Source of the DNA: Ureibacillus sp035556295
GTDB taxonomy: Bacteria; Bacillota; Bacilli; Bacillales_A; Planococcaceae
Direction: 5' to 3'
Assembly: GCA_035556295.1 (NCBI GenBank)
Contig: DATMFE010000363.1
Span: 56,598 to 120,597 of the forward strand
Length of the DNA: 64,000 nt
The position numbers were made by a program, and so were the translations under genes. This document shows positions 26,277 to 36,148 of the stretch, one piece after another (the stretch's first letter is position 1; every line of letters begins with the position of its first letter). Under the pieces are notes generated by a model, which saw only the letters and a list, made by a program, of their open reading frames with translations, had not been told where the DNA came from and did no database searches.

Positions 26277-26767
26277 CACTTCATTAATTGAGTTTTTCGT
26301 ATCTTGTTATACTGTAGTAACATAGCAATTCTCCATGGCCAAAGCATTGCAAATGCTAACGTCCAAAACATACCACCTAATTCTCCTACCTCAAAGGATT
26401 CAGATAAATACACTTTTAAAACAATTCGTCCGATTAATATTCCTATAAGGATAAAGAAAAAGGCTTTTGACCGTTTCATATAAATTTCTTGACCACGAAC
26501 TTCAAATTTAGAAGTAGCAATTAGTACAATTGAAAAGACTACACCAATACTTACCGCTTCTAAGATTTGTAATGGTGCTAGACGAAATTCTTCAAAAATA
26601 AACATAAGTGCACCAGTTGACATAGCTACTGGTGGGATTAATAGTTTTTTAGGATTTACAGGCTTTTTCTGTGAACGCATTCTTGCAATCATAATAATTG
26701 AGCCCATAATTATGGCCATTACCGTTGAACCCACTACTAAATATTGAGAAGGTATATTAGCGATCAT
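26276..26767 (-). CDS. ccdC: CcdC family membrane protein (YneJ-like)
   Basis: The 163-residue protein has about five membrane helices and matches the CcdC/YneJ family found beside ccdA. In B. subtilis yneJ/ccdC follows ccdA and yneI; its role in cytochrome c maturation is not essential. GAGGAGG precedes ATG 26767. Here a terminator (26852-26880) separates it from ccdB, so it probably has its own promoter. Confidence 0.8.
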   Translation of the reverse strand: MIANIPSQYLVVGSTVMAIIMGSIIMIARMRSQKKPVNPKKLLIPPVAMSTGALMFIFEEFRLAPLQILEAVSIGVVFSIVLIATSKFEVRGQEIYMKRSKAFFFILIGILIGRIVLKVYLSESFEVGELGGMFWTLAFAMLWPWRIAMLLQYNKIRKTQLMK

Positions 26768-26851
26768 GGAATCCCTCCTCTAACCATCTACATTTTTCTG
26801 TTCTATCATAACTATTTTTTTATATTATTACCACTAGAATCATCTAGAACT

Positions 26852-26880
26852 TAAAAAAATCCTGCCATTAGAAGGCAGGA
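26852..26880 (-). terminator. Terminator after ccdB
   Basis: TCCTGCC-N7-GGCAGGA (26860-26880) is followed on the minus strand by seven Ts. It ends the ccdA-ccdB transcript before ccdC. Confidence 0.88.
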
Positions 26881-26891
26881 AGTGTAGCTTT

Positions 26892-27266
26892 TTATACGTT
26901 CGATCCTAATACGTTATCCACAACCATTTTAAGTTGTGTTGAGTCAAAAGGTTTTGTGATAAAATCCTTTGCACCGTCTTCCAATGCTTCAACAATTATT
27001 CTTTGTTGGCCTAATGCTGTGATCATAATTATTTTTGCATCTGGAAAACGAGGTATTAGTTGTTTCACTGCATCTAAGCCCGACATAATTGGCATTGTTA
27101 TATCCATTGTTACGATATCAGGAAGTATTTGAGGGTAAAGTTCAACAGCTTCTTTTCCGTTTGAAGCAACTTGTACATCAAAACCCCATTCTTTAAACAT
27201 ATTTCCAACTGCAGTTCTCATAAATAATGCATCATCTACTACTAAAACTGTTGGCATATTACTCAT
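26892..27266 (-). CDS. ccdB: CheY-like response regulator (CcdB/YneI)
   Basis: The 124-residue protein is a stand-alone receiver domain. The acidic pair and phospho-acceptor aspartate (VVDDALF, DIVTMDITMPIMSG) and the conserved lysine (ITKPFDS) are present, and there is no output domain. It lies between ccdA and ccdC, as yneI does in B. subtilis. A cognate kinase is not in the window. ATG 27257 (MPTVLVVDD) is a possible alternative start, better spaced from GAGAGGG. Confidence 0.88.
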   Translation of the reverse strand: MSNMPTVLVVDDALFMRTAVGNMFKEWGFDVQVASNGKEAVELYPQILPDIVTMDITMPIMSGLDAVKQLIPRFPDAKIIMITALGQQRIIVEALEDGAKDFITKPFDSTQLKMVVDNVLGSNV

Positions 27267-27312
27267 TCCCTCTCACTCAAACACGATTATGTTATGATTA
27301 TTTGTTTTCAAC

Positions 27313-28023
27313 TTAGAAGCCTTGAAATCCTCCGAAAATAGGTGTAAGAACGCGAATAATATAATCAAGACCATCAAAGAATAATAAAATACCGACAGCA
27401 ATCATAATCCATCCACCAATTTTAACAATTAGCCCACTATTTTTACGAATCCACCCTAATCTTGAAATAAAGAATGATAATACAAAGAATGGAATAGCAA
27501 ATCCAAAATAGTATGCAAGCATATACCACATTCCTGATCCAGGATTAGCCGATGCTAATAATATAATGGATGCTAATATTGGTCCTGTACAAGGAGTCCA
27601 ACCAGCAGCAAATGCTAACCCAATTAGTGTTGATCCAAAGTAACCAGATGGTCGGTTTTTAAATTCAAATTTACGATCTTTCATTAAAAAGTCAATTTGT
27701 AATAATCCCACAATCATTAATCCAAATACAACGATTAAGATCGCACCAATTTGTCTTATTAAATCCTCATAGTTTACGAAAAAGTCTTTAAATATTGATG
27801 CACCGAATCCGATTGCGATAAAAATAATTGAAAACCCAATTAAAAAGAAAACAGTATGTAAAATTGCACGTTTTTGCAGCATACCTTTTTCGTCTTTTAA
27901 TTCATTATAACTCATGCCAGTTATATATGATAAAAAAGCAGGATATAAAGGTAATGTGCATGGAGAAATAAAACTTAAGAATCCGGCACCAAAAGCTATA
28001 AAGACATTAATATCTGTTCCCAT
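27313..28023 (-). CDS. ccdA: Cytochrome c biogenesis protein CcdA
   Basis: CcdA passes reducing power across the membrane for cytochrome c maturation and related extracellular thiol chemistry. The 236-residue protein has six membrane helices, with cysteines in FISPCTLPLYPAFLSY (helix 1) and AAGWTPCTGPILASI (helix 4), the redox pair of DsbD-type transporters. It is 46 bases upstream of ccdB, in the same transcript. Confidence 0.93.
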   Translation of the reverse strand: MGTDINVFIAFGAGFLSFISPCTLPLYPAFLSYITGMSYNELKDEKGMLQKRAILHTVFFLIGFSIIFIAIGFGASIFKDFFVNYEDLIRQIGAILIVVFGLMIVGLLQIDFLMKDRKFEFKNRPSGYFGSTLIGLAFAAGWTPCTGPILASIILLASANPGSGMWYMLAYYFGFAIPFFVLSFFISRLGWIRKNSGLIVKIGGWIMIAVGILLFFDGLDYIIRVLTPIFGGFQGF

Positions 28024-28232
28024 AAATTACGCTCCTTACTATTAATGTCTCCATAGTATCAAATTTTAGTAAAAAAAGCGTAGACTTTACCTACAAATAA
28101 TTTTGACGAAACAGTGAATTCAAAAATATGTAAAACGCAATTAATAGTTTAACATAAAAAGGAATAAAGGAGCACCCTTTTTCACAAAATTATTAACTTT
28201 CTAACTGTTCCATTAATTATTTACAATACAAC
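28024..28232. other. Intergenic region upstream of ccdA
   Basis: About 210 bases with no supported gene. It holds the ccdA promoter and a weak AAGG...CCTT pairing near 28160-28190 that I cannot interpret. Confidence 0.4.
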
Positions 28233-28267
28233 AAAAGGGACTGGAAGTATAATCTTCAGTCCCTTTT
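28233..28267 (-). terminator. Terminator of rarD
   Basis: AAAAGGGACTG pairs with CAGTCCCTTTT (28233-28243 with 28257-28267), with T-rich flanks on both strands. It lies 28 bases after the rarD stop. Confidence 0.75.
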
Positions 28268-28294
28268 CTTAATATTTCATTGAGATTTATTCAA

Positions 28295-29224
28295 TTAAGC
28301 TTGAACATTAGCAGTTTCTTGTTTTTTGGCAAATTGACGTTTTTTAATCTCTGTTAATGTTGAAGCTGCAAAAATAATTACCGCTAACCAAATAAACCCA
28401 AATGAAACTAAATCTATGATTGTAAATGGCTCATTGTAAAGAAAAACACCTGTTACTAACGCTGCGGTTGGAGTAAAGTATTGGAAAAATCCAATCAGAT
28501 ATTGCGGGATCCGTTGTGCACCCTTCGCAAATAAAACCAATGGAATAGCTGTAATAATTCCACCAAACATTAAAAGAAAGTCTGTTGTCGTATTCAAATG
28601 GAACAAAGTCGGTGTAGTTTGAGTCCAAGAATAAATATAAACTCCTAATGCAATGGGCAATACAAAAAGTGTCTCTAGCGCTAATCCGCGAGTAGCATCA
28701 ATTGTAATTTTCTTCTTTAATGCACTATAAGTTGCAAATGAAATTGCAATTAACAGAGCAACCCAAGGTATTTGACCGTAGCTAATTGTTATAATCAAAA
28801 CTCCTATAAATGCGACGATAACAGCACTAAGTTGTGTTTTTGATAACTTTTCTTTAAAGAAGATCATTCCAAATACAACTGTTATTGTTGGATTAATATA
28901 ATAACCTAAACTCGCTTCAACCACATGATCATGATTAACTGCCCAAATATATAAATACCAGTTTACTGTAATGACCATTGAAGCAGACAATAACGCAAGG
29001 AAAAGTATTTTATTGTTCCATAACAATTTAATATCTTCAACTAAATTTTTCCGTTGCTTAATTAGCAATATGAATAACGTTGTAAAAACAAACGACCAAA
29101 TTACTCGATTTATTAAAATTTCTAAACTATCAACATGGTCTAATAGTTTCCAGTAGATTGGGAAGATACCCCATATAAGATAAGCAAATATGGCATAGAT
29201 GATCCCTTTGTTTTCCTCTGACAT
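28295..29224 (-). CDS. rarD: EamA family transporter RarD
   Basis: The 309-residue protein has ten membrane helices arranged as two EamA repeats and begins with the RarD-typical KGIIYAIFAYLIWGIFPIYWK. RarD proteins are drug/metabolite-superfamily exporters of unknown physiological substrate; the historic chloramphenicol link is from other species. AAGGTG five bases before ATG 29224 fixes the start. It is monocistronic. Confidence 0.9.
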   Translation of the reverse strand: MSEENKGIIYAIFAYLIWGIFPIYWKLLDHVDSLEILINRVIWSFVFTTLFILLIKQRKNLVEDIKLLWNNKILFLALLSASMVITVNWYLYIWAVNHDHVVEASLGYYINPTITVVFGMIFFKEKLSKTQLSAVIVAFIGVLIITISYGQIPWVALLIAISFATYSALKKKITIDATRGLALETLFVLPIALGVYIYSWTQTTPTLFHLNTTTDFLLMFGGIITAIPLVLFAKGAQRIPQYLIGFFQYFTPTAALVTGVFLYNEPFTIIDLVSFGFIWLAVIIFAASTLTEIKKRQFAKKQETANVQA

Positions 29225-29329
29225 TACGACACCTTCTTATTATTTTCGTCAAAATTAGGCAAGATAGACCAATTATAGTACTAGCGATTATCGAAGTAAA
29301 TATTTGTGTTTGGTAATACAGTCATTTTA

Positions 29330-31111
29330 CTAAACTATACTCTCTTCAACTATACCGTTTTGTAATAGATACATTTTATGATATAAACCTTTTTGTTCAA
29401 GCAATTGTTGGTGTGTTCCGCGTTCAACAATTTCACCTTGGTGAAGAACTAAAATTAGTTCTGCGTCTTGGATCGTTGAAAGTCTGTGCGCAATTGCTAT
29501 TGTCGTTCGGCCTTTTCTCATCTTTTCTAAGGATTGTTGAATTGCAACCTCTGTTTCCGTATCAATTGCTGCCGTCGCTTCATCAAGTATTAAGATTTTA
29601 GGATTTGCAGCTACTGTTCGTGCAAATGCAATCAGTTGACGTTGACCACTTGAGAAGGTTGAACCTCTTTCTGTTACTTTTTGCTGGTATTTATTAGGAA
29701 GCTTTTCAATAAATTGATCTGCTTGAACAAATTTTGCAGCTTCTACAACGTCTTCAGTTGTTAGATTCTCATCAAACAAACGGATATTACTTTCAATTGT
29801 CCCATAAAAAAGAAATGAATCTTGTAAAACCAGACCAAGCTTTTTACGAATTTCTTTTTTGCTATATGATTTAATAGACTTACCATCAATAATAATATCT
29901 CCGTGTTCAAATTCGTAAAATCTCATGAGTAAATTGATAATAGAACTTTTCCCACTACCTGTGTGACCAACCAGTGCAACCGTTTCACCAGGTTTCACTG
30001 TGAAGGATATATTTTTTAAAACATCCGTTTTACCATCATAACTAAACGAAACGTTTTTAAATTCAACAAACCCTTCATTTATTTCCTCATTATTATTAAT
30101 TTGAGCAGGTTCTAACTCAGGGTCATCTAGAAGTTCAAATACACGAGTAGCGGCAACGATTGCTTGTTGATAGAATGCTAATCGCTCCATTACTTGATTA
30201 ATAGGATCAAAGAATCTAGAAACATACGTAATGAAGGCATAAATCATACCAACCTCTACAGCTGTATTAAAACTTGTAAAGCCAAAGAAACTTAAAATTA
30301 AAATAATCGCAATAAAATAGACTAAATCAATCACTGGACGGAGTAGTACCGAATTTAGTTTCGTGTTATTCATCATTGCTTGATAATGTTGGTCATTGAT
30401 ATCATTAAACTCTTCGTTAAATCGTTCTTCTTGTCGAAAAACTTGGACAATGTTCATGCCTGAAAGAGTTTCTGATAATTTTGCATTTAACTGACTAAGT
30501 TTTTCACGCATCGTCATATAAATAACTGAACTAAACTTTCTGTATAAAAAGATAACAAGAAAAATAATTGGGAGTAAAATTAATGCAAACAATGCTAACA
30601 TTGGATTTAGTAAAAACATAGCTACATAAACACCAACAATTAAAAATGCTGCTTGCACATAAGCAATTAATACGGAAACAAATAAATCTTTTATGGCTTC
30701 TGTATCATTTGTTGCACGAGATACAATCGATCCTGCTGGAGTGGAATCAAAATAACGCATTCCTAGTCTATGAATCTTTGAGAAGACATCAATTCTTATT
30801 TGTTGAACAACATTTAAAGCAATTTCTTGGAATTTCACTAATTGTAGATAACTAATAATTACATTAATGATTTGGATAAAAATATAAGATACCGCTAAAA
30901 AAATGATTGGATTTGTATCAAAATTTAAAATCGCAACGTGATCATCTAGAAATACTTTTATCAAATAAGGGCCGATGACATCCCCTGTTACTGTAAGAAT
31001 TAGTAGAAATAAAGCAATTGCTACTGACTTCTTATGAGGTATTAAATATCGAATTAGCCTAAATAGTATTTTGCGTTGTTCTTTTCCTGAAAGGGCTGTT
31101 TGTTTACTCAT
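29330..31111 (-). CDS. Heterodimeric ABC exporter, BmrD-like half
   Basis: The 593-residue protein has six membrane helices and a nucleotide-binding domain. Walker A is GHTGSGKSS (about residue 378), and Walker B ILILDEATAAID keeps the catalytic glutamate. The signature FSSGQRQLIAFAR departs from the canonical LSGGQ. It overlaps the partner gene by eight bases. Compared with B. subtilis BmrD it lacks the long extracytoplasmic insertion between helices 1 and 2. With its partner it should form an asymmetric multidrug exporter. Confidence 0.88.
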   Translation of the reverse strand: MSKQTALSGKEQRKILFRLIRYLIPHKKSVAIALFLLILTVTGDVIGPYLIKVFLDDHVAILNFDTNPIIFLAVSYIFIQIINVIISYLQLVKFQEIALNVVQQIRIDVFSKIHRLGMRYFDSTPAGSIVSRATNDTEAIKDLFVSVLIAYVQAAFLIVGVYVAMFLLNPMLALFALILLPIIFLVIFLYRKFSSVIYMTMREKLSQLNAKLSETLSGMNIVQVFRQEERFNEEFNDINDQHYQAMMNNTKLNSVLLRPVIDLVYFIAIILILSFFGFTSFNTAVEVGMIYAFITYVSRFFDPINQVMERLAFYQQAIVAATRVFELLDDPELEPAQINNNEEINEGFVEFKNVSFSYDGKTDVLKNISFTVKPGETVALVGHTGSGKSSIINLLMRFYEFEHGDIIIDGKSIKSYSKKEIRKKLGLVLQDSFLFYGTIESNIRLFDENLTTEDVVEAAKFVQADQFIEKLPNKYQQKVTERGSTFSSGQRQLIAFARTVAANPKILILDEATAAIDTETEVAIQQSLEKMRKGRTTIAIAHRLSTIQDAELILVLHQGEIVERGTHQQLLEQKGLYHKMYLLQNGIVEESIV

Positions 31112-32867
31112 GAACTTCCCCTCCCTTTTCTACTAATTGTTCTAGTTGTTGTAAATTATACATTTCACAATAACGACCTTTAAGTTCCATTAACTCTTCG
31201 TGAGTTCCTTTTTCAACAATACTACCTTCATGCATAACAATTATGACATGCGCGTGTTGGATTGCACTTAAGCGATGTGAAGTGATAATTGTTGTTTTAT
31301 CTTGACGCTCTTCTTTTAACGCTTCAAGAATCGCTTCTTCCGTTTTCGCATCAACTGCTGATAGTGAATCATCTAATATTAGTAGCTCAGGATTAGACAT
31401 AAGCGCACGGGCTATCGAAATCCTTTGCTTTTGACCACCAGACAGTGACACACCTCTTTCACCAACAATTGTTTTATAACCATCCGTGAAACGTAAAATA
31501 TCTTCGTGGATATATGCGAGTCTTGCAGCATATTCAACCTGTTCTTTAGGAGCAGATGGATTAGTAAAGGCAATATTGTTATAGACTGAAGTCGAAAATA
31601 AGAAATGGTCTTGTGGAACGTAACCGATTGCTTCAAGTAAACGCATTTTACGATACTCGTCAATTCGTTTTCCACCGAAAATAATTTCTCCCTCATATCC
31701 TTCAAATTCACGTAACAATAGTTTAAGAATGGCCGTTTTACCTGAGCCCGTTTTACCAACAATCCCTAAAGTTTCACCCCGTTTTAATTCAAAACTTACA
31801 TCTTTCAAACTAGGTTGTTCATCACCAGGGAATGCAAATTTATTGACTTGAAAAACTAAATTGCCGTTTGGTCTCTCATCTATTGCATTCGGTTTATCAT
31901 CGATTTCTACTGGTATCGATAGTAAACTTTCAATACGGTCATAGGAAGCTGAACCTCTTTCCATAATATTAAACAACATACCAAATGCTAGCATTGGCCA
32001 TACAAGTAAACCTAGATATGTATTAAAAGCAACTAGGTCACCTATTGTCATGGATCCTTCAACTATAAACTTTGCTCCGAAACCTAAGCTTAAAATGAAA
32101 CTAATTCCAATAATTAAACTAATTGTTGGATCAAACAATGAATCAATTCGTGCTACTTTCATATTTTTTGAAACAACTTCACTAGAAAGTTTTTTGAAAT
32201 CAGAGATATCCTCATTTTGTTGTCCAAATGTTTTAATTACTTTTATTCCTGTAATACTTTCTTGCGTTTTATCATTTAAATCTGAGAATGCCGATTGTGC
32301 TAGATGGAAACGTTCATGTAATAGCTTTCCATAATAAGTGGACGATACTGCTACTAATGGCATAGGAATTAATGCAATTAATGTTAACCGCCAATCAATC
32401 GTAATAGCCATTGCTAAAATTACAAAAGTACCCGTAGTAAGAGAATCAAAGAGCGTTAATACTCCTCCACCTGCAGTTTGTTGTACTGCTGACACATCAT
32501 TTGTCGCATGAGCCATTAAATCCCCTATTCGTCGTTGTTGATAAAAAGACGGACTCATTTTAGAAAAATGATTGAATAGCTTTTTCCTTAATGTCATGGC
32601 CATATAGTTGGATGAACCGAAAATCATTAATCGCCAGAAATAGCGTAACCCATAAATGAGTAAAGCTGATAATAGGATAATGCCAAGCCAAATGAGCAGA
32701 GACCCAAGGGTTAATTTTCCTTGCCCGATTTCATCAATTGTATACCCGATAATTTTTGGAGGAATCAATTGTAAAATGGCAACTAACGCAAGAGCTAAAA
32801 GACCAATTAAATATTGTTTTTTCCTCTCTTTAAAAAACCAGCCGAGCTTAAAAAAAACGTTCATCAT
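31104..32867 (-). CDS. Heterodimeric ABC exporter, BmrC-like half
   Basis: The 587-residue protein has six membrane helices and an ATPase domain with Walker A GKTGSGKTA (about residue 369) and a canonical LSGGQKQR signature. Its Walker B is LLILDDSLSAVD: an aspartate replaces the catalytic glutamate, so this is the degenerate site typical of BmrC/YheI. The two halves complement each other: one has the altered signature, the other the altered Walker B. AGGTG precedes the ATG at 32867. I see no BmrB-type leader peptide upstream. Confidence 0.9.
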   Translation of the reverse strand: MMNVFFKLGWFFKERKKQYLIGLLALALVAILQLIPPKIIGYTIDEIGQGKLTLGSLLIWLGIILLSALLIYGLRYFWRLMIFGSSNYMAMTLRKKLFNHFSKMSPSFYQQRRIGDLMAHATNDVSAVQQTAGGGVLTLFDSLTTGTFVILAMAITIDWRLTLIALIPMPLVAVSSTYYGKLLHERFHLAQSAFSDLNDKTQESITGIKVIKTFGQQNEDISDFKKLSSEVVSKNMKVARIDSLFDPTISLIIGISFILSLGFGAKFIVEGSMTIGDLVAFNTYLGLLVWPMLAFGMLFNIMERGSASYDRIESLLSIPVEIDDKPNAIDERPNGNLVFQVNKFAFPGDEQPSLKDVSFELKRGETLGIVGKTGSGKTAILKLLLREFEGYEGEIIFGGKRIDEYRKMRLLEAIGYVPQDHFLFSTSVYNNIAFTNPSAPKEQVEYAARLAYIHEDILRFTDGYKTIVGERGVSLSGGQKQRISIARALMSNPELLILDDSLSAVDAKTEEAILEALKEERQDKTTIITSHRLSAIQHAHVIIVMHEGSIVEKGTHEELMELKGRYCEMYNLQQLEQLVEKGGEVHE

Positions 32868-33043
32868 TACACCTACATTTCATTTTCGAATCTGTATTAT
32901 CTATAAAACTCATAGAAATTTACTGAGTTTTATTGGAAGACCAACCTATTTTAGCAAAATATCAATCATCTGAATAGACGTTTAATTCTGAATAATCGAA
33001 CATTCATACGAAAGTCTGAGAAGATTACATAGTAATATGAACA

Positions 33044-33094
33044 TAAAAAAAGTGCTTATCATACGAAGAAAATCCATTCATAGATAAGCACTTT
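33044..33094 (-). terminator. Terminator of the YhaP-like permease gene
   Basis: A perfect 12-bp stem (33049-33060 with 33083-33094) has a 22-base loop and a T tract on the minus strand. It lies 15 bases after the permease stop. Confidence 0.85.
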
Positions 33095-33109
33095 AAAATT
33101 ATGGTCATC

Positions 33110-34363
33110 TTATTTTGTTGTTACTTTAAATACAGTTTTGAACTTTTGAATAATGCCACCAGTACTATAAGTTAATACACTTCGTTTATAGAAGGATAGG
33201 CTAAATAGGTAACCTAGCACTACTGTCACAATTAATATGGCTAATGAAAGAATTGGTTCAAATGGTGCGATATCTGTTGCACCAATTCGCATTGGCATCA
33301 CCATTCCAGATGTTAGTGGAATATAGGAAAATACTTTGATCAATAAAGTATCAGGATTCGCAATACCTGATATCATTACATAAAAGCCCACTAGCAATAG
33401 CATCATTACAGGAGTTAATACTTGAGAAGCCTCTTCTACTTTTGACACTAATGAACCAAACAGTGCACCAATGATTAAGAACAAAACAACTGTCAAAAAC
33501 AAAAATGCAATGACATAAAAAAGATAGGATATCGATAATTCTCCAATTAACGATTGAACCATTTGTAAACTTGAGTTATCAGGAGTTGAATTTAGTTCTT
33601 TTAAACTTATAAGTATTATGACTGCCCCAATAATAATGGCAAATTGTGTAACAGCTAATAAAAGTACACCAAAAATTTTAGATTGAAAATGAGTACCTGG
33701 TTTTACACTCACTAATAACATTTCCAAAGCACGTGAGCCCTTTTCTGAAGCAACATCCGTTGTAATCATAGATAAGAACATCGTCACAAAGAAGTAAATG
33801 ACAATACCAATGGCATATGAAACCATTAGACCTGATGTTTTTTCTCCCTCACTCTTTCCACTAATTTTTTCATTTAGATTTGTCATGGTGATTACAGGTT
33901 GACTATTTAAAATCTTCTGTGCCTCTGATGCAGATAAGTTTAACGATTGTATGCCAAATATTTTAGAAGCGTAATCAACATTAGAACTTATCGTTGACTG
34001 AGCATTTAATGGCAAGGGTGTATAGGTAGCAATATCCGCCATTAATTGCTCATTTAAAACTGAAATTGTTACTACTGCGTCTATTTCTTTTTGTTCCAAT
34101 TTACTATGTAGTTCGTTAATTGATTGATCTGAATAACTAAAAGTAATATCATCATTTGTTGTAAAGATTGACTTAATATCTACATCTGTCTGATTTACTA
34201 AAGTTACATCGAGTGGTTCTTCTTTTAAGATGAGATTTGCAATATCGTTCCAATAAATCGCTGCAGCAACAACGACAACATAAAGTAATGATAGGGAAAT
34301 AAAGGATTTAGAACGTATCTTTTGTTTATATACTTGTTTTGTTAAGATCCATAGTTTACTCAA
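33110..34363 (-). CDS. ABC-2 type permease (YhaP/NatB-like)
   Basis: The 417-residue permease has one N-terminal membrane helix, a large extracellular domain (about 40-165), and a cluster of C-terminal helices with TTDVASEKGSRALEMLLVSVKPG, the motif of NatB/YhaP ABC-2 exporters. Substrate unknown; relatives are linked to sodium or drug efflux. It starts at TTG 34363, overlapping the ATPase gene by eight bases, with AGGTG upstream. Confidence 0.85.
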   Translation of the reverse strand: MSKLWILTKQVYKQKIRSKSFISLSLLYVVVVAAAIYWNDIANLILKEEPLDVTLVNQTDVDIKSIFTTNDDITFSYSDQSINELHSKLEQKEIDAVVTISVLNEQLMADIATYTPLPLNAQSTISSNVDYASKIFGIQSLNLSASEAQKILNSQPVITMTNLNEKISGKSEGEKTSGLMVSYAIGIVIYFFVTMFLSMITTDVASEKGSRALEMLLVSVKPGTHFQSKIFGVLLLAVTQFAIIIGAVIILISLKELNSTPDNSSLQMVQSLIGELSISYLFYVIAFLFLTVVLFLIIGALFGSLVSKVEEASQVLTPVMMLLLVGFYVMISGIANPDTLLIKVFSYIPLTSGMVMPMRIGATDIAPFEPILSLAILIVTVVLGYLFSLSFYKRSVLTYSTGGIIQKFKTVFKVTTK

Positions 34364-35255
34364 ATTCTACACCTACTTTATCCTTAAAAATTGCATCAAG
34401 AGATAAATAATCTAAACTAAATTTTTCAATATATCGACCATTAGAAACGATTTCAAAGATAGGTTCGGCATAAGATTCGTCGACTAAAGTAAGAACAATG
34501 TCTTCTCTATCTTGCTTCACATCTTTTACACCCGTCATTTTTGAAAAGTTTTGCATTGGAATGTCAGTTCGGATCGTTAACTTTGTTTTCCCATATTGTT
34601 TTTTCAAGTCCAGTAAACTACCAGAAAATAATGAAATTCCTCGTTTTAGTAAACACAAATGATCGCATAGTTCCTCCACATTATCCATTTGATGACTCGA
34701 GAAAAGTATCGTCGTTCCTTGGTTTTTCAAAAAGAGAATGGCATCTTTTAGCAAGTCTCTATTTACAGGATCGAGGCCACTAAACGGCTCATCCAATATT
34801 AAAAATTTAGGTTTATGGATAAAACTTGCAATTAATTGTACCTTTTGTTGATTTCCTTTAGATAATGTTTCAGCTTTATTTTTACGTTTGTCCTCTAAAT
34901 CAAATCGTTGAATCCAAAAGTCAATTTCTTTTATTAAATCTTGTCGATCCATTCCACGTAATTCGCCGAAAAAATATAATTGCTCATCTACTTTCATTTG
35001 TGGAAAAATTCCGCGCTCCTCAGGAAGATAGCCCAAAATATCTCGATTTACTCTATTAACAGGCTTACCTTCCCAAGTAATTGTTCCAGATGTAGGTTCC
35101 TGCAAATCTAAAATCATTCGGAAAGTAGTCGTTTTACCTGCACCATTTTGGCCAATTAAACCGAAAATTTCACCTTTTCCAATTGAAAAATTAAGGTCAT
35201 TTACTGCTGTGAATTCTTTATACTTTTTTACAACATGTTCTAGTTTGAGTGACAT
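34356..35255 (-). CDS. ABC transporter ATPase (YhaQ/NatA-like)
   Basis: The 299-residue ATPase has Walker A GQNGAGKTT (residues 35-43), LSKGNQQKVQ as signature (an SKGN variant common in this subfamily), Walker B LILDEPFSGLD and a switch histidine in SSHQM. A C-terminal extension of about 70 residues is usual for YhaQ. It partners with the overlapping permease and follows the DUF2812 gene. Confidence 0.9.
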   Translation of the reverse strand: MSLKLEHVVKKYKEFTAVNDLNFSIGKGEIFGLIGQNGAGKTTTFRMILDLQEPTSGTITWEGKPVNRVNRDILGYLPEERGIFPQMKVDEQLYFFGELRGMDRQDLIKEIDFWIQRFDLEDKRKNKAETLSKGNQQKVQLIASFIHKPKFLILDEPFSGLDPVNRDLLKDAILFLKNQGTTILFSSHQMDNVEELCDHLCLLKRGISLFSGSLLDLKKQYGKTKLTIRTDIPMQNFSKMTGVKDVKQDREDIVLTLVDESYAEPIFEIVSNGRYIEKFSLDYLSLDAIFKDKVGVEFE

Positions 35256-35272
35256 TTACAACAAATTCCTTT

Positions 35273-35809
35273 CTAATCGTGAAAGATATCTAACTTTGTT
35301 TTTAGTGTTTTTCTTCTTTTATATACTTTGTACAAAGGGAGTGTAATTAATATGGCAACCAAAAAGTTAAGTATTGCAATTACTGTTAATAACATGTTGA
35401 ATGGTTTAATAAAATTTGATATTCCAAAAAAGTAATTAATGATAGCAAAGAACGTAAATAAATAAATTATGCGATTTAAATATTGAATTTTAGAACTAGT
35501 ATCAGAATATAATTCAAATGGTCCTTCTTCTTTCTTTTTTCGAAAGTACACCCAAGTACTCGATTTCGATACAAGTTCAATGCCAGTTTCTTTTAGAAAG
35601 TCAATGTACTCATCAATCTTATCTTTTGTACCTAAGCCTGATAACATTTCATTGCGATAAATATATTCATCTGGTTTCCCCTTCTCAAATTGATAATTGG
35701 CGATACCAAATTTCTTTAAATGCCATCCTTGTTGACACATCTCATTAACCCATTGCTCTTCTTTTTCATAATCGATGAAAAATCGAATCTTCGTTATTCT
35801 TTCTTTCAC
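35273..35809 (-). CDS. DUF2812 membrane protein
   Basis: The 178-residue protein has a soluble N-terminal part (about 1-105) with EQWVNEMCQQGWHLKKFG, the core of DUF2812, and two C-terminal membrane helices. DUF2812 genes usually follow padR genes. It starts at GTG 35809 inside the last codons of padR (four-base overlap), so the two are translationally coupled. Function unknown; it may sense the state of the ABC exporter or the membrane. Confidence 0.87.
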   Translation of the reverse strand: MKERITKIRFFIDYEKEEQWVNEMCQQGWHLKKFGIANYQFEKGKPDEYIYRNEMLSGLGTKDKIDEYIDFLKETGIELVSKSSTWVYFRKKKEEGPFELYSDTSSKIQYLNRIIYLFTFFAIINYFFGISNFIKPFNMLLTVIAILNFLVAILITLPLYKVYKRRKTLKTKLDIFHD

Positions 35810-36120
35810 TCATTATCTCCCCTTGTAATTCGGATTCCATTATCATGAAGTTCCTTTAATCTTAAAATTTCATCTTCAATTATGTCTTTTCCGGCAGGTG
35901 TTATAACGTATTCCTTTTTACGACCGTCATCATCAACTGGCTTAATCCATCCTTTATCGACTAATGTTTTTATTGCTCCATAGATCGTACCTGCTCCTAA
36001 TTTCACGCGTCCATTAGTCAGTTGTTCTGTTAGTTGTATAATTCCATATCCATGCCTTGGTTCATATAATGCAAGTAAAATATAATAAACGCCTTCAGTA
36101 AGTGGCGGATGTTGTGTCAA
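35806..36120 (-). CDS. PadR family regulator
   Basis: The 104-residue protein is a short PadR winged-helix repressor: GVYYILLALYEPRHGYGI, GAGTIYGAIKTLVDKGWI and REYVITPAGK-like motifs are visible (here KKEYVITPAGKD). The start is TTG 36120, nine bases after GGGAGG. It is the first gene of the padR-DUF2812-ABC operon and its promoter region has repeated TCGATATA elements, so it is probably autoregulated. Confidence 0.92.
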   Translation of the reverse strand: MTQHPPLTEGVYYILLALYEPRHGYGIIQLTEQLTNGRVKLGAGTIYGAIKTLVDKGWIKPVDDDGRKKEYVITPAGKDIIEDEILRLKELHDNGIRITRGDNE

Positions 36121-36148
36121 ATTATGTTACCTCCCGTTATATTGATAC

